Assembly (NCBI GenBank): GCA_019246375.1
Contig: JAFAQO010000052.1
Location: forward strand, 1 to 5,792
Direction: 5' to 3'
DNA length: 5,792 nucleotides
From: Mycobacterium sp.
Lineage (GTDB): Bacteria; Actinomycetota; Actinomycetes; Mycobacteriales; Mycobacteriaceae
Part shown: one piece after another, positions 1-5,792 of the stretch
How the letters are laid out: each line of letters opens with the position of its first letter
How positions within the stretch are numbered: position 1 is the first letter of the stretch
Notes under the pieces: model-generated
Told to the model about the DNA's origin: nothing
Database searches by the model: none
Seen by the model: the letters and a program-made list of their open reading frames with translations, nothing else
Position numbers and translations under genes: made by a program

Positions 1-95
1 GGCGGCTGCTTTCAATGGCGGACCGGAAGGCCAAAGTGGAAGGGATCCCGGACACCGAATCAGCGGTCACGCCAGATCTGCTGGAGGATGCCTAG
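1..95 (+). CDS. C-terminal end of an unidentified protein (5' end outside window)
   Basis: The third forward frame is open from base 3 and ends at TAG 93-95. It encodes about 30 residues: [20 protein letters not shown] followed by [10 protein letters not shown]. Third codon positions are strongly G/C-biased, as expected for real coding sequence in this genome, and the stop lies only 5 bp from the stop of the convergent gene on the other strand, a normal compact arrangement. The tail is hydrophilic and acidic at its end, so it looks like a flexible C-terminus. I do not recognise the family, and no function can be given from so short a piece. A second forward frame is also open here, so the assignment rests on codon bias and spacing. 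Confidence 0.55.
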
Positions 96-100
96 CCGGG

Positions 101-643
101 TCACGGCAGCAGCGGCAACTGCCACAGGGGCGTGTTCGGTTTGAGCAGCCACAGGCGGACCGCGGTCAGCCGCATAATCCGAAAGGTGCCGGTGATGAGC
201 AGGACTGCCAGTGGCAAGTTGCCTAGGGCGACGGTCAACACCGAGATCCAGACGTCGTTGGGACCGGCGGTCAAAAGGTCGAACCACGCATCGCAGATCA
301 GCAACAGCGCGGTGCCGAATGCAGCAAGCAGCAGTAGTTGTCGGCGCAGTATGCCCAATACGATTGTCGCTGCCATGAAGGCGAGTAGCAGCAGGTCGAA
401 GCCGATCCAGGTCGCCGGCCAGTCGTGCACCAAGTAGTCTCTGGGCAGTGCGATCGCGAGGTAGACGATCCACGGGATCAATACGATCGTGCCGCCGATC
501 ATAAAGCTCAGCCACGCGCGATGTAACTTGATCGCCTGCTCGGCCGGCAGTAGCTCAGCGATGGGCCTCTTGAGTCGATCTATCAGCTCACGCCGCTCAG
601 CCGGAGACATCGCAGTGATCTGGTCATCGGATAGCACTTGCAT
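101..643 (-). CDS. Small four-helix integral membrane protein, function unknown
   Basis: This encodes 180 residues. The first 40 or so are cytosolic-looking and charged (MSPAERRELIDRLKRPIAEL at 12-31). Four strongly hydrophobic segments follow at about 44-66, 77-99, 102-124 and 131-155, then a short basic, Leu/Pro-rich tail. The short polar links between helices 2 and 3 (RRQ) and the arginines after helix 4 suggest an even number of crossings with both ends in the cytosol. I recognise no catalytic motif; it resembles conserved hypothetical membrane proteins of actinobacteria, but I cannot name one. The ATG at 643 has only a weak purine stretch (GAGAAAG) right before it; Met12 is an alternative start. 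The gene is divergent from the TetR gene across 62 bp, so its promoter must lie in or near the TetR operator region. A role linked to the regulator or the pump is only inferred from position. Confidence 0.8.
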   Translation of the reverse strand: MQVLSDDQITAMSPAERRELIDRLKRPIAELLPAEQAIKLHRAWLSFMIGGTIVLIPWIVYLAIALPRDYLVHDWPATWIGFDLLLLAFMAATIVLGILRRQLLLLAAFGTALLLICDAWFDLLTAGPNDVWISVLTVALGNLPLAVLLITGTFRIMRLTAVRLWLLKPNTPLWQLPLLP

Positions 644-671
644 ACTTTCTCGATACCACCGTTGCTGAGCG

Positions 672-693
672 GTACGGTACTGGTCTGTACTGG
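672..693 (+). promoter_or_regulatory. Candidate TetR operator upstream of tetR
   Basis: The sequence contains GTACGGTAC (672-680), and within the same stretch GTACTGG occurs twice, at 677-683 and 687-693, exactly 10 bp (one helical turn) apart. A close copy of the left part occurs before mmpS at 1408-1420 (11 of 13 positions identical in direct orientation; the 9-bp core also matches as its reverse complement). Because the site sits between two divergent genes and just before the regulator gene, autoregulation is the simplest reading. Binding by this TetR protein is inferred, not shown. Confidence 0.5.
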
Positions 694-704
694 CGTAACG
701 GTTC

Positions 705-710
705 TATGGT
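705..710 (+). promoter_or_regulatory. Possible -10 element for a leaderless tetR transcript
   Basis: TATGGT fits the mycobacterial -10 pattern TANNNT and lies 7 bases before the in-frame GTG at 718-720, which would then be at or next to the transcription start. No convincing -35 or ribosome binding site is seen. An alternative promoter is TTGCTG (662-667), an 18-bp spacer and TGTACT (686-691), which would give a very short leader before ATG 706. The two cannot be separated by eye. Confidence 0.3.
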
Positions 711-1323
711 GGGCGCTGTGACCCAGATCGCCGATCGCGCCGCCGAGCCCTCACCGTGGTCGCCCCGGGAGACCGAGTTGCTGGCGGTGACGTTGCGGCT
801 GCTGCAGCAACACGGATATGACCGGTTGACGGTGGATGCGGTCGCGACCACCGCCCGCGCCAGTAAGGCCACGGTGTACCGGCGCTGGCCGTCGAAAGCC
901 GAGTTGGTGTTGGCCGCGTTCATCGAGGGCGTCCGCCAGGTCGCGGTCCCGCCCGATACCGGCACGCTGCGTGGCGATTTGCTGCAACTGGGCAAGGTGG
1001 TATGCGGGCAGGCCCGGCAGCACGCCAGCACCATCCGCGCGGTGCTCGTGGAGGTGTCGCGCAATCCGGCGCTCAACGACGCCATGCAGCACCAGTTCGT
1101 CGACCAGCGGAAGGCCTTGATCCAGTACGTCCTGCAGCAGGCCGTCGACCGTGGTGAGATCGACGGCGCCGCCATCAGCGATGAACTGTGGGACCTGCTG
1201 CCCGGCTACCTGGTATTCCGGTCCCTTATGCCCAGCCGGCCGCCCACCTTTCAGACCGTGCAAGTCCTCGTTGACGAGGTCATCATCCCCAGCCTCACCC
1301 GCCCCGGGCTGTACAGCGCGTAA
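706..1323 (+). CDS. TetR/AcrR-family transcriptional regulator, probable regulator of the adjacent mmpS-mmpL
   Basis: This encodes 205 residues, a usual TetR length. The N-terminal DNA-binding domain spans about residues 20-68; its helix-turn-helix is clear at 41-68, with LTVDAVATTARASKATVYRR followed by WPSKAELV, the classic TetR signature. The rest (about 80-200) is the helical ligand-binding and dimerisation region, with hydrophobic helices such as LWDLLPGYLVFRSL. The inducer is unknown; lipophilic compounds are typical for regulators of RND pumps. It lies upstream of mmpS in the same orientation, 176 bp apart, so mmpS has room for its own promoter. In the M. tuberculosis mmpS4 and mmpS5 loci the regulator is, as I recall, divergent, so the tandem layout differs. 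No Shine-Dalgarno precedes ATG 706. GTG 718 (residue 5) is a credible alternative and would give 201 residues. Family assignment is very secure; the target is inferred. Confidence 0.93.
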   Translation: MVGAVTQIADRAAEPSPWSPRETELLAVTLRLLQQHGYDRLTVDAVATTARASKATVYRRWPSKAELVLAAFIEGVRQVAVPPDTGTLRGDLLQLGKVVCGQARQHASTIRAVLVEVSRNPALNDAMQHQFVDQRKALIQYVLQQAVDRGEIDGAAISDELWDLLPGYLVFRSLMPSRPPTFQTVQVLVDEVIIPSLTRPGLYSA

Positions 1324-1390
1324 TGCCACACGACTACCGACCCGGGTACCTCGTTAACCCTGCCTGCACGGGGGCGCACTCCGCTATCTC

Positions 1391-1419
1391 TTGTTGTGTC
1401 CGGTCCCGTACCGTACTGT
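1391..1419 (+). promoter_or_regulatory. Candidate mmpS-mmpL promoter
   Basis: TTGTTG (1391-1396) as -35 and TACTGT (1414-1419, fits TANNNT) as -10 are separated by exactly 17 bp. TAGCGT at 1422-1427 also fits TANNNT. Transcription would start near 1426 and leave a leader of about 75 bases. The operator-like motif at 1408-1420 overlaps the spacer end and the -10, an ideal place for repression. Confidence 0.45.
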
Positions 1420-1420
1420 T
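1408..1420 (+). promoter_or_regulatory. Candidate TetR operator in the mmpS promoter
   Basis: GTACCGTACTGTT matches GTACGGTACTGGT at 672-684 at 11 of 13 positions. The core GTACCGTAC is also the exact reverse complement of GTACGGTAC at 672-680. The motif covers the proposed -10 of the mmpS promoter. Having a close match before both the regulator and its likely target is the main evidence; no binding data can be seen. Confidence 0.5.
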
Positions 1421-1452
1421 ATAGCGTCTTCCCTGCTTGCAGCGCAGGAAGA

Positions 1453-1503
1453 ATGACGTCGCGGAAGCGATCGTGCGCCGGTTATCGAAAGGCTAACGGG
1501 TGA
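1453..1503 (+). CDS. Possible 16-codon leader ORF ending on the mmpS start codon
   Basis: ATG 1453 opens a short frame, [16 protein letters not shown], which stops at TGA 1501-1503. That stop overlaps the mmpS start in a GTGA arrangement (GTG 1500-1502), as expected for translational coupling. AGGAAG lies at 1446-1451 but is only 1 base from the ATG, too close for good initiation. The peptide is basic and has no recognised homologue. A short frame like this could easily occur by chance, so it is kept as a candidate only. Confidence 0.18.
   Translation: MTSRKRSCAGYRKANG
1487..1492 (+). promoter_or_regulatory. Ribosome binding site of mmpS
   Basis: GAAAGG lies 7 bases before GTG 1500 and fixes that codon as the mmpS start. 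Confidence 0.65.
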
Positions 1504-1949
1504 ACGGCATTCCACTTACGCGCTTGGTCAGGCGCGGCGGCTGGATGGTCCTGGTCGCTGTGGTGGTGGTGGCGCTCGCAGGCTTCGCTGTCTATCGGCT
1601 ACACGGCATCTTCGGCTCTCACAACAAAACTTCGGCTGCCAGCGGCGTCTCGAACGAGATCACTCCGTTCAACCCCAAGCAGGTGATCTATGAGGTCTTC
1701 GGTGTCCCTGGCGCCACGGCGACCATCAATTACCAAGACGTCCATGCTGCGCCGCAGCGAGTCGACAACGCCCCTTTGCCGTGGTCGTACACGATCACGA
1801 CGACAGATCCCGCGGTGATCGCCAACCTGGTGGCGCAAGGCGACGGCAGCACACTGGGCTGCCGCATCATCGTCAACGGTGTCGTCAAAGACGAAAGGAC
1901 CGTCAACGAAGTGAACGCCTACACGTTCTGCCTGGACAAGTCCGGATGA
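1500..1949 (+). CDS. mmpS: MmpS-family membrane-anchored accessory protein of an MmpL transporter (MmpS4/MmpS5 type)
   Basis: This encodes 149 residues, close to the usual 140-150 for MmpS4/MmpS5. A short basic N-terminus (RLVRRGG) precedes one transmembrane helix at about 15-33, so the rest faces the periplasm. A variable linker (about 38-53) is followed by the family hallmark: [15 protein letters not shown] (57-71), INYQD (76-80) and LPWSYTITT (93-101), then [19 protein letters not shown] (120-138) and [10 protein letters not shown] at the C-terminus. This domain is a small beta-sandwich in known MmpS proteins. Cys121 and Cys144 could form a disulfide. MmpS proteins act with the cognate MmpL; MmpS4 and MmpS5 of M. 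tuberculosis are needed for siderophore export. The stop overlaps the mmpL start (ATGA), which indicates coupled translation and a fixed ratio. GTG 1500 has a good ribosome binding site. The family is certain; whether it is closer to S4 or S5 is not decided. Confidence 0.95.
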   Translation: MNGIPLTRLVRRGGWMVLVAVVVVALAGFAVYRLHGIFGSHNKTSAASGVSNEITPFNPKQVIYEVFGVPGATATINYQDVHAAPQRVDNAPLPWSYTITTTDPAVIANLVAQGDGSTLGCRIIVNGVVKDERTVNEVNAYTFCLDKSG

Positions 1950-4855
1950 GTAAGCAGCACACTCGTCGGCCTTTCGTGGCGCACACTATCCGCCGGCTTG
2001 CCGTGCCAATTTTGCTCTTCTGGCTGGCCCTGGCTGCCATACCGAATATTCTCGTGCCGCAATTGGAGGAGGTCGGACGAGAGCATAACGTAGGGCTGAG
2101 CTCACCCGACGCGCCGTCGTATCAGGCGTTCAAACACATCGGCAAAGTTTTCCACGAGTTTGATACCGACAGTTCGGCCATGGTTGTCCTGGAAGGTGAC
2201 AAGCCGCTCGGCGCCGACGCCCATCGGTTTTACGACACCTTGATCCACAAACTCGAGCAGGACAAAAAGCACGTCCAGCACGTCCAGGACTTCTGGGGGG
2301 ATACGCTCACGGCGGCCGCCTCGCAGAGCAACGACGGCAAGGCCGCATATGTCCAGGTGTTTCTTACCGGTAACCAAGGCGAGGCGCAAGCCAACGAGTC
2401 CGTCGATGCTATTCGCGACCTTGTTGAACACATGCAGCCGCCGCCGGGCGTCAAGGCCTATGTCACCGGTGCGGCGCCGCTCATCGCGGATCAGTTCGAA
2501 CAGGGCAGCAAAGGTACCGCAAAAGTCACCGCGATAACCGTCGTGGTGATCGCGGTGATGCTGTTTTTTGTCTATCGGTCTGTCGTCACCACGATCCTCG
2601 TGCTTCTCACGGTCTTGATTGAAATGGCTGCGGCCCGTGGATTCGTGGCCTTTCTGGGAAACTCTGGGATAATCGGGCTGTCGACGTACTCGACTAATTT
2701 GCTCACGTTACTGGTCATCGCCGCCGGAACGGACTACGCAATTTTTTTCGTCGGCCGTTATCAAGAAGCGCGCGCAGCCGAAGAAGACCGGGAAACCGCC
2801 TTCCATACCATGTTTCATGGGACAGCTCACGTAGTCTTGGGATCAGGCCTGACCGTCGCGAGCGCGGTATATTGTCTCAGCTTCACCAGGCTGCCGTATT
2901 TTCAGAGCCTGGGCCTTCCCGCTGCGATAGGCATCCTGGTTGCGCTGGTGGCCTCGCTCACCCTGGGGCCGGCCATCCTCACCATTGGCAGTGTCTTCGG
3001 TCTCTTCGACCCCAAGCGCGCAATGCAGACACGCGGATGGCGGCGGATCGGCACCGCCATCGTCCGTTGGCCCGGGCCCATTCTTGCGGTAGCGACCGCG
3101 GTCGCCCTTGTCGGCCTGCTCGCCCTGCCGGGATATAAGACGAGTTACGACACTCGCCCCTACCTGCCCGCCACTGCCCCGGCCAATGTCGGCTACACGG
3201 CCGCCGAGCGGCACTTTTCGCGGGCTCGGTTGGAGCCCGAATTACTGATGATCCAGACCGACCACGATATGCGTAATCCGGCCGACATGCTCGTTTTGGA
3301 AAGGGTGGCCAAAGGGGTGTTCCACGTACCCGGTATCGCCCAGGTGCAGTCTATAACCAGGCCGCTGGGAACCCCGCTCGACCACAGCTCGATACCGTTT
3401 CAGATCAGCCAGCAAAGCGTCGGCCAGGTCCAGAACCTCAAATACCAGCTGGATCGTGCACGAGACTTGCTGACACAGGCCGCCGAGCTGAACAAAACGA
3501 TAGGCATTTTGCAGCAACAGTACGCCCTTCAGCAGCAGCTCGCCGCCGCTACCCACGACGAGACCCAAAAATTCCACGAAACTCTCGCTCTGATCTCCGA
3601 TGTGCGTGATAAGCTCGCGAATTTCGACGACTTCTTTCGGCCAATTCACAGCTATTTCTATTGGGAAACGCACTGCTACGATATCCCCGTCTGCTTTGCT
3701 CTGAGAAACACCTTTGAAGCACTCGACAGCGTTGACCAGCTCACCCAGAAATTCCAAGACCTCACGACAAGCTTGGATAAGTTGGATGCGATCCAGCCGC
3801 AACTAGTGGGGCTGATACCACCCCAGATCGCCAGCCAGGAGACCAACCTGGAACTGACGCTGAAAAACTACGCAACAAACTCAGGAATCAGTAAGCAATC
3901 AGCCACGGCGAACGACAACCCGGCTGCGCTGGGTCAAGCCTTTGACAAATCCAAAAACGATGATTCCTTCTACTTGCCTCCCGAGGTTTTCGACAACCCC
4001 GATTTCAAGCGCGGGCTGAAATTATTCCTCTCGCCCGACGGCAAGGCGGCTCGCATGATCATCACCCACGAAGGCGATCCCGCGACCCCTGAAAGCATCT
4101 CACATATCGACCCGATCAAGCACGCAGCGCACGAGGCCGTCAAGGGCACCCCCATGGCGGGCGCCAATTTCTATCTCGGCGGCACCGCAGCGACTTATAA
4201 GGATATCCAAGACATGGCCAAGTACGATCTGATGATCGCCGGAATCGCCTCGCTGAGCCTGATTTTGCTGATCATGATGATCATTACGCGAAGCCTGGTT
4301 GCCGCGATCGTCATTGTGGGTACGGTAGCGCTGTCGTTGGGTGCCTCTTTCGGGCTGTCCGTGCTCGTCTGGCAGTACATTCTCGGTATTCAATTGTATT
4401 GGGTCGTGCTTGCGCTGGCCGTCATTCTGCTCTTAGCGGTGGGATCGGACTATAACCTGCTGCTGATCTCCCGGTTCAAGGAGGAGATCGCCGCCGGATT
4501 GAAGACCGGCTTCATTCGTGCGATGGCCGGCTCCGGCTCGGTGGTGACCTCTGCCGGCCTGGTATTCGCTGTCACCATGTGCACTTTCGTGTTCAGCGGT
4601 TTACAGGTTCTTGGTCAGATCGGGACCACCATCGGCCTTGGGCTGCTGTTCGACACGCTGATTGTGCGCTCGTTCATGACGCCGTCGATCGCGACGCTTC
4701 TCGGGCGCTGGTTCTGGTGGCCGCAGCGAGTCCGCCCGCGCCCGGCCAGTCAGATGCTTCGGCCCTACGGACCACGCCCCGCGGTTCGTCAACTGCTCCT
4801 GTGGGAGGACGGGGACGAAGTGGTGGCGTCCGAATCGCCTTCAGAATCTCGGTAG
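1946..4855 (+). CDS. mmpL: MmpL-family RND transporter with periplasmic coiled-coil hairpin (MmpL4/MmpL5 subfamily)
   Basis: This encodes 969 residues; MmpL4 and MmpL5 are about 965. Helix TM1 (about 15-37) is followed by the first periplasmic porter domain, then TM2-TM6 (about 195-350) and TM7 (about 377-397). The second porter domain (about 400-755) is followed by TM8-TM12 (about 760-915) and a short cytosolic tail that begins GRWFWWPQ. The proton-relay pairs are both present: Asp263-Tyr264 in GTDYAIFF (TM4) and Asp835-Tyr836 in GSDYNLLL (TM10). Residues 486-647 are a long Gln/Leu-rich coiled-coil hairpin whose tip holds CYDIPVC (Cys577 and Cys583), typical of MmpL4/5 and thought to reach across the periplasm. 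Relatives export mycobactin-type siderophores and, for MmpL5, bedaquiline and clofazimine; the substrate here is unknown. ATG 1946 overlaps the mmpS stop. The frame stays open upstream to 1781, but that part lies inside mmpS and is not MmpL-like. The hairpin lacks methionine, which is unusual. The gene looks intact. Confidence 0.96.
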   Translation: MSKQHTRRPFVAHTIRRLAVPILLFWLALAAIPNILVPQLEEVGREHNVGLSSPDAPSYQAFKHIGKVFHEFDTDSSAMVVLEGDKPLGADAHRFYDTLIHKLEQDKKHVQHVQDFWGDTLTAAASQSNDGKAAYVQVFLTGNQGEAQANESVDAIRDLVEHMQPPPGVKAYVTGAAPLIADQFEQGSKGTAKVTAITVVVIAVMLFFVYRSVVTTILVLLTVLIEMAAARGFVAFLGNSGIIGLSTYSTNLLTLLVIAAGTDYAIFFVGRYQEARAAEEDRETAFHTMFHGTAHVVLGSGLTVASAVYCLSFTRLPYFQSLGLPAAIGILVALVASLTLGPAILTIGSVFGLFDPKRAMQTRGWRRIGTAIVRWPGPILAVATAVALVGLLALPGYKTSYDTRPYLPATAPANVGYTAAERHFSRARLEPELLMIQTDHDMRNPADMLVLERVAKGVFHVPGIAQVQSITRPLGTPLDHSSIPFQISQQSVGQVQNLKYQLDRARDLLTQAAELNKTIGILQQQYALQQQLAAATHDETQKFHETLALISDVRDKLANFDDFFRPIHSYFYWETHCYDIPVCFALRNTFEALDSVDQLTQKFQDLTTSLDKLDAIQPQLVGLIPPQIASQETNLELTLKNYATNSGISKQSATANDNPAALGQAFDKSKNDDSFYLPPEVFDNPDFKRGLKLFLSPDGKAARMIITHEGDPATPESISHIDPIKHAAHEAVKGTPMAGANFYLGGTAATYKDIQDMAKYDLMIAGIASLSLILLIMMIITRSLVAAIVIVGTVALSLGASFGLSVLVWQYILGIQLYWVVLALAVILLLAVGSDYNLLLISRFKEEIAAGLKTGFIRAMAGSGSVVTSAGLVFAVTMCTFVFSGLQVLGQIGTTIGLGLLFDTLIVRSFMTPSIATLLGRWFWWPQRVRPRPASQMLRPYGPRPAVRQLLLWEDGDEVVASESPSESR

Positions 4856-4858
4856 TTT

Positions 4859-4876
4859 CGGCGGGAACACTCGCCG
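4859..4876 (+). other. Small hairpin just after the mmpL stop
   Basis: CGGCGG (4859-4864) pairs with TCGCCG (4871-4876): 6 bp including one G-U, with a 6-base loop, starting 4 bases after the stop codon. No T-run follows. It may help protect or end the transcript, but at this GC content such short stems are common. Confidence 0.2.
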
Positions 4877-4882
4877 CCGCAC

Positions 4883-4910
4883 GGTCGTGCTCGCCTCGAA
4901 AGGCACGGCC
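4883..4910 (+). terminator. Candidate terminator hairpin downstream of mmpL
   Basis: GGTCGTGC (4883-4890) pairs with GCACGGCC (4903-4910) over 8 bp with a single G-U pair and a 12-base loop. It starts 28 bases after the mmpL stop and precedes the next gene by about 135 bases. No T-tract follows; mycobacterial terminators often lack a strong one, so it remains only a candidate. Confidence 0.35.
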
Positions 4911-5034
4911 ATGCCGCGCAGTCGAGCGTCACGACGTAAGCCAATCTGCCGGGGCACCGGGAGTCCCACTCATTTGGTGCGCATGTGCAGCCATTCTCGC
5001 GCAAACTGGCTACAGACGGTTCAAGGCCACAGAT

Positions 5035-5040
5035 AAGGGG
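5035..5040 (+). promoter_or_regulatory. Ribosome binding site deciding the start of the PucR-like gene
   Basis: AAGGGG lies 6 bases before GTG 5047. Two ATG codons further in (5092 and 5098) are in frame but have no comparable site, so GTG 5047 is preferred. Confidence 0.6.
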
Positions 5041-5046
5041 CGCAAG

Positions 5047-5792
5047 GTGGCCGAAGTTGGTGGCGGGCCCATTTCGGTTATCGCCCGACAGATGGACATG
5101 ATTCGCGACGACTTCATCGCTGACTTGTTCGACGAGATGAAAGTGAAGATTCGGGGGCTGAATCACGACACCCGAATGATGAACTTGTGGCGGGCAAGCC
5201 TCACCGAGAACATCGTGACGGCGATTCAGTACCTGGATCGGGATGCGCCCCCAACAGCCTCGTTAGAGGCCCCGGCGGCTGCGTTGGCATACGCGCGTGC
5301 GTCAGCGCAGCGCGATGTTCCATTATCGGCATTGGTCCGCGCGCACCGGATCGGGCACGCGCGGTTCTTAGAAGTGGCGATGCAGTACGTATCGTTACTG
5401 GATCCCGCTCAGCGGGTGCCGACGATCGTCGAGTTGGTGAATCGCTCGGCCCATTTTGTTGACGTGGTGGCCGACCAGTTAATCGTTGCGTACGAGCAGG
5501 AGCACGATCGCTGGGTGAGCCGCCGAAGTGGCCTGCAACAGCGGTGGGTCGGCGAGGTACTCGCCGGTGGACCAGTTGATGTTCAGCGGGCCGAAAAGGC
5601 GTTGCGCTATCGGTTGGACGGTCTGCATCTCGCGGCAGTGTTGTGGGTGGATGCAGCGGTGGCTACCCGTGACGTGGTGGCGTTGTTCGATCAGGCGCGC
5701 TCCTTAGTGGCCGCGGAGCTAGGCGCAGTCGGGCGTTCGTTGATGGTGCCGAGCGATGAGCGCGAGGCGCGGCTGTGGTTTTCGGTCCGGAC
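5047..5792 (+). CDS. PucR/CdaR-type transcriptional regulator with RsbRD-like N-terminal domain (3' end outside window)
   Basis: The frame is open from GTG 5047 to the window edge, giving 248 residues of a protein that is usually about 400 long. Residues about 20-155 form an all-helical domain like the RsbRD N-terminal domain of many actinobacterial PucR-type regulators: LWRASLTENIVTAIQYL (47-63), then LAYARASAQRDVPLSALVRA (80-99) and HRIGHARFLEV (100-110). From about 185, LRYRLDGLHLAAVLWVD (186-202) begins the GGDEF-like CdaR domain. The C-terminal PucR helix-turn-helix should follow outside the window, so DNA binding cannot be checked. M. tuberculosis has several proteins of this layout; their signals are poorly known. 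The gene follows mmpL in the same direction after 191 bp with hairpins, so it is probably transcribed separately. Six TTA leucine codons in 248 is a high count for a GC-rich genome and may point to a different origin from its neighbours. Start alternatives are ATG 5092 and 5098. Confidence 0.85.
   Translation, partial: MAEVGGGPISVIARQMDMIRDDFIADLFDEMKVKIRGLNHDTRMMNLWRASLTENIVTAIQYLDRDAPPTASLEAPAAALAYARASAQRDVPLSALVRAHRIGHARFLEVAMQYVSLLDPAQRVPTIVELVNRSAHFVDVVADQLIVAYEQEHDRWVSRRSGLQQRWVGEVLAGGPVDVQRAEKALRYRLDGLHLAAVLWVDAAVATRDVVALFDQARSLVAAELGAVGRSLMVPSDEREARLWFSVR

Noticed and set aside
60..515. Minus-strand reading frame of 151 codons
   Set aside because: It overlaps the membrane-protein gene in another frame on the same strand, its product is Arg/His-rich with no family signature, and it would also overlap the upstream partial gene.
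1308..1317. Perfect 10-bp palindrome GCTGTACAGC at the end of tetR
   Set aside because: It shares CTGTAC with the operator candidate but lies in coding sequence, lacks the GTACSGTAC core, and a 10-bp palindrome is not rare.
624..1329. Two minus-strand frames (624-1175 and 751-1329) opposite tetR
   Set aside because: Both are antisense shadows of a clear TetR gene with a textbook helix-turn-helix; their products show low-complexity Arg/Ser/Gly-rich sequence.
1781..1945. 55-codon N-terminal extension of MmpL
   Set aside because: It lies inside mmpS in another frame, is Arg/His/Gln-rich and does not resemble MmpL N-termini. The ATG at 1946, overlapping the mmpS stop, gives the normal family length.
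2266..2288. Short repeat CACGTCCAG x2 in mmpL
   Set aside because: It encodes the HVQHVQ segment of the first porter domain, where HVQ-type sequence is typical of the family; it is not a separate repeat element.
4789..5166. Minus-strand frame across the mmpL end and the following gap
   Set aside because: It overlaps the ends of two well-supported plus-strand genes, and its product shows no recognisable domain.
5187..5462. Plus-strand frame of 91 codons inside the PucR-like gene
   Set aside because: It overlaps the long open frame from 5047, which has recognisable RsbRD- and PucR-type sequence; the 91-codon product is Gly/Arg-rich with no family.

Overview
The window looks like a piece of a Mycobacterium chromosome. 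It is GC-rich, uses GTG starts freely, and carries an MmpS/MmpL pair. These families are essentially confined to mycobacteria and close relatives, and both proteins here match the MmpS5/MmpL5 (and MmpS4/MmpL4) type closely. The species cannot be fixed from the sequence.

Layout, left to right. Bases 1-95 are the last codons of a plus-strand gene of unknown function. It converges, with a 5-bp gap, on a minus-strand gene (101-643) for a small four-helix membrane protein. That gene is divergent from a TetR-family regulator gene (706-1323) across only 62 bp. After a 176-bp promoter-bearing gap come mmpS (1500-1949) and mmpL (1946-4855), joined by an ATGA stop/start overlap, so one transcription and translation unit. 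A 191-bp gap with hairpins follows. Then a PucR/CdaR-type regulator starts (GTG at 5047) and runs off the right edge before its DNA-binding domain.

How it probably works. MmpL is an inner-membrane RND-type transporter with both proton-relay Asp-Tyr pairs and a long coiled-coil hairpin that projects into the periplasm. MmpS is its membrane-anchored periplasmic partner. Known relatives export siderophores and some drugs. The TetR protein is the obvious local regulator: the motif GTAC(G/C)GTACTG(G/T)T occurs just upstream of tetR and again in the spacer/-10 region of a plausible mmpS promoter, which suggests autoregulation plus control of the pump. The divergent membrane-protein gene shares the first of these sites and may belong to the same regulon. 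The PucR-like gene may or may not be functionally related.

Most notable points: the duplicated operator-like motif; a coiled-coil hairpin in MmpL with no methionine at all, where the M. tuberculosis paralogues are, as I recall, methionine-rich; a possible leaderless start for tetR; a 16-codon leader ORF ending on the mmpS start codon; and six TTA leucine codons in the visible 248 codons of the PucR-like gene. I see no RNA genes, mobile elements, CRISPR arrays or long repeats. The core system is a recognisable family, not an unknown one.
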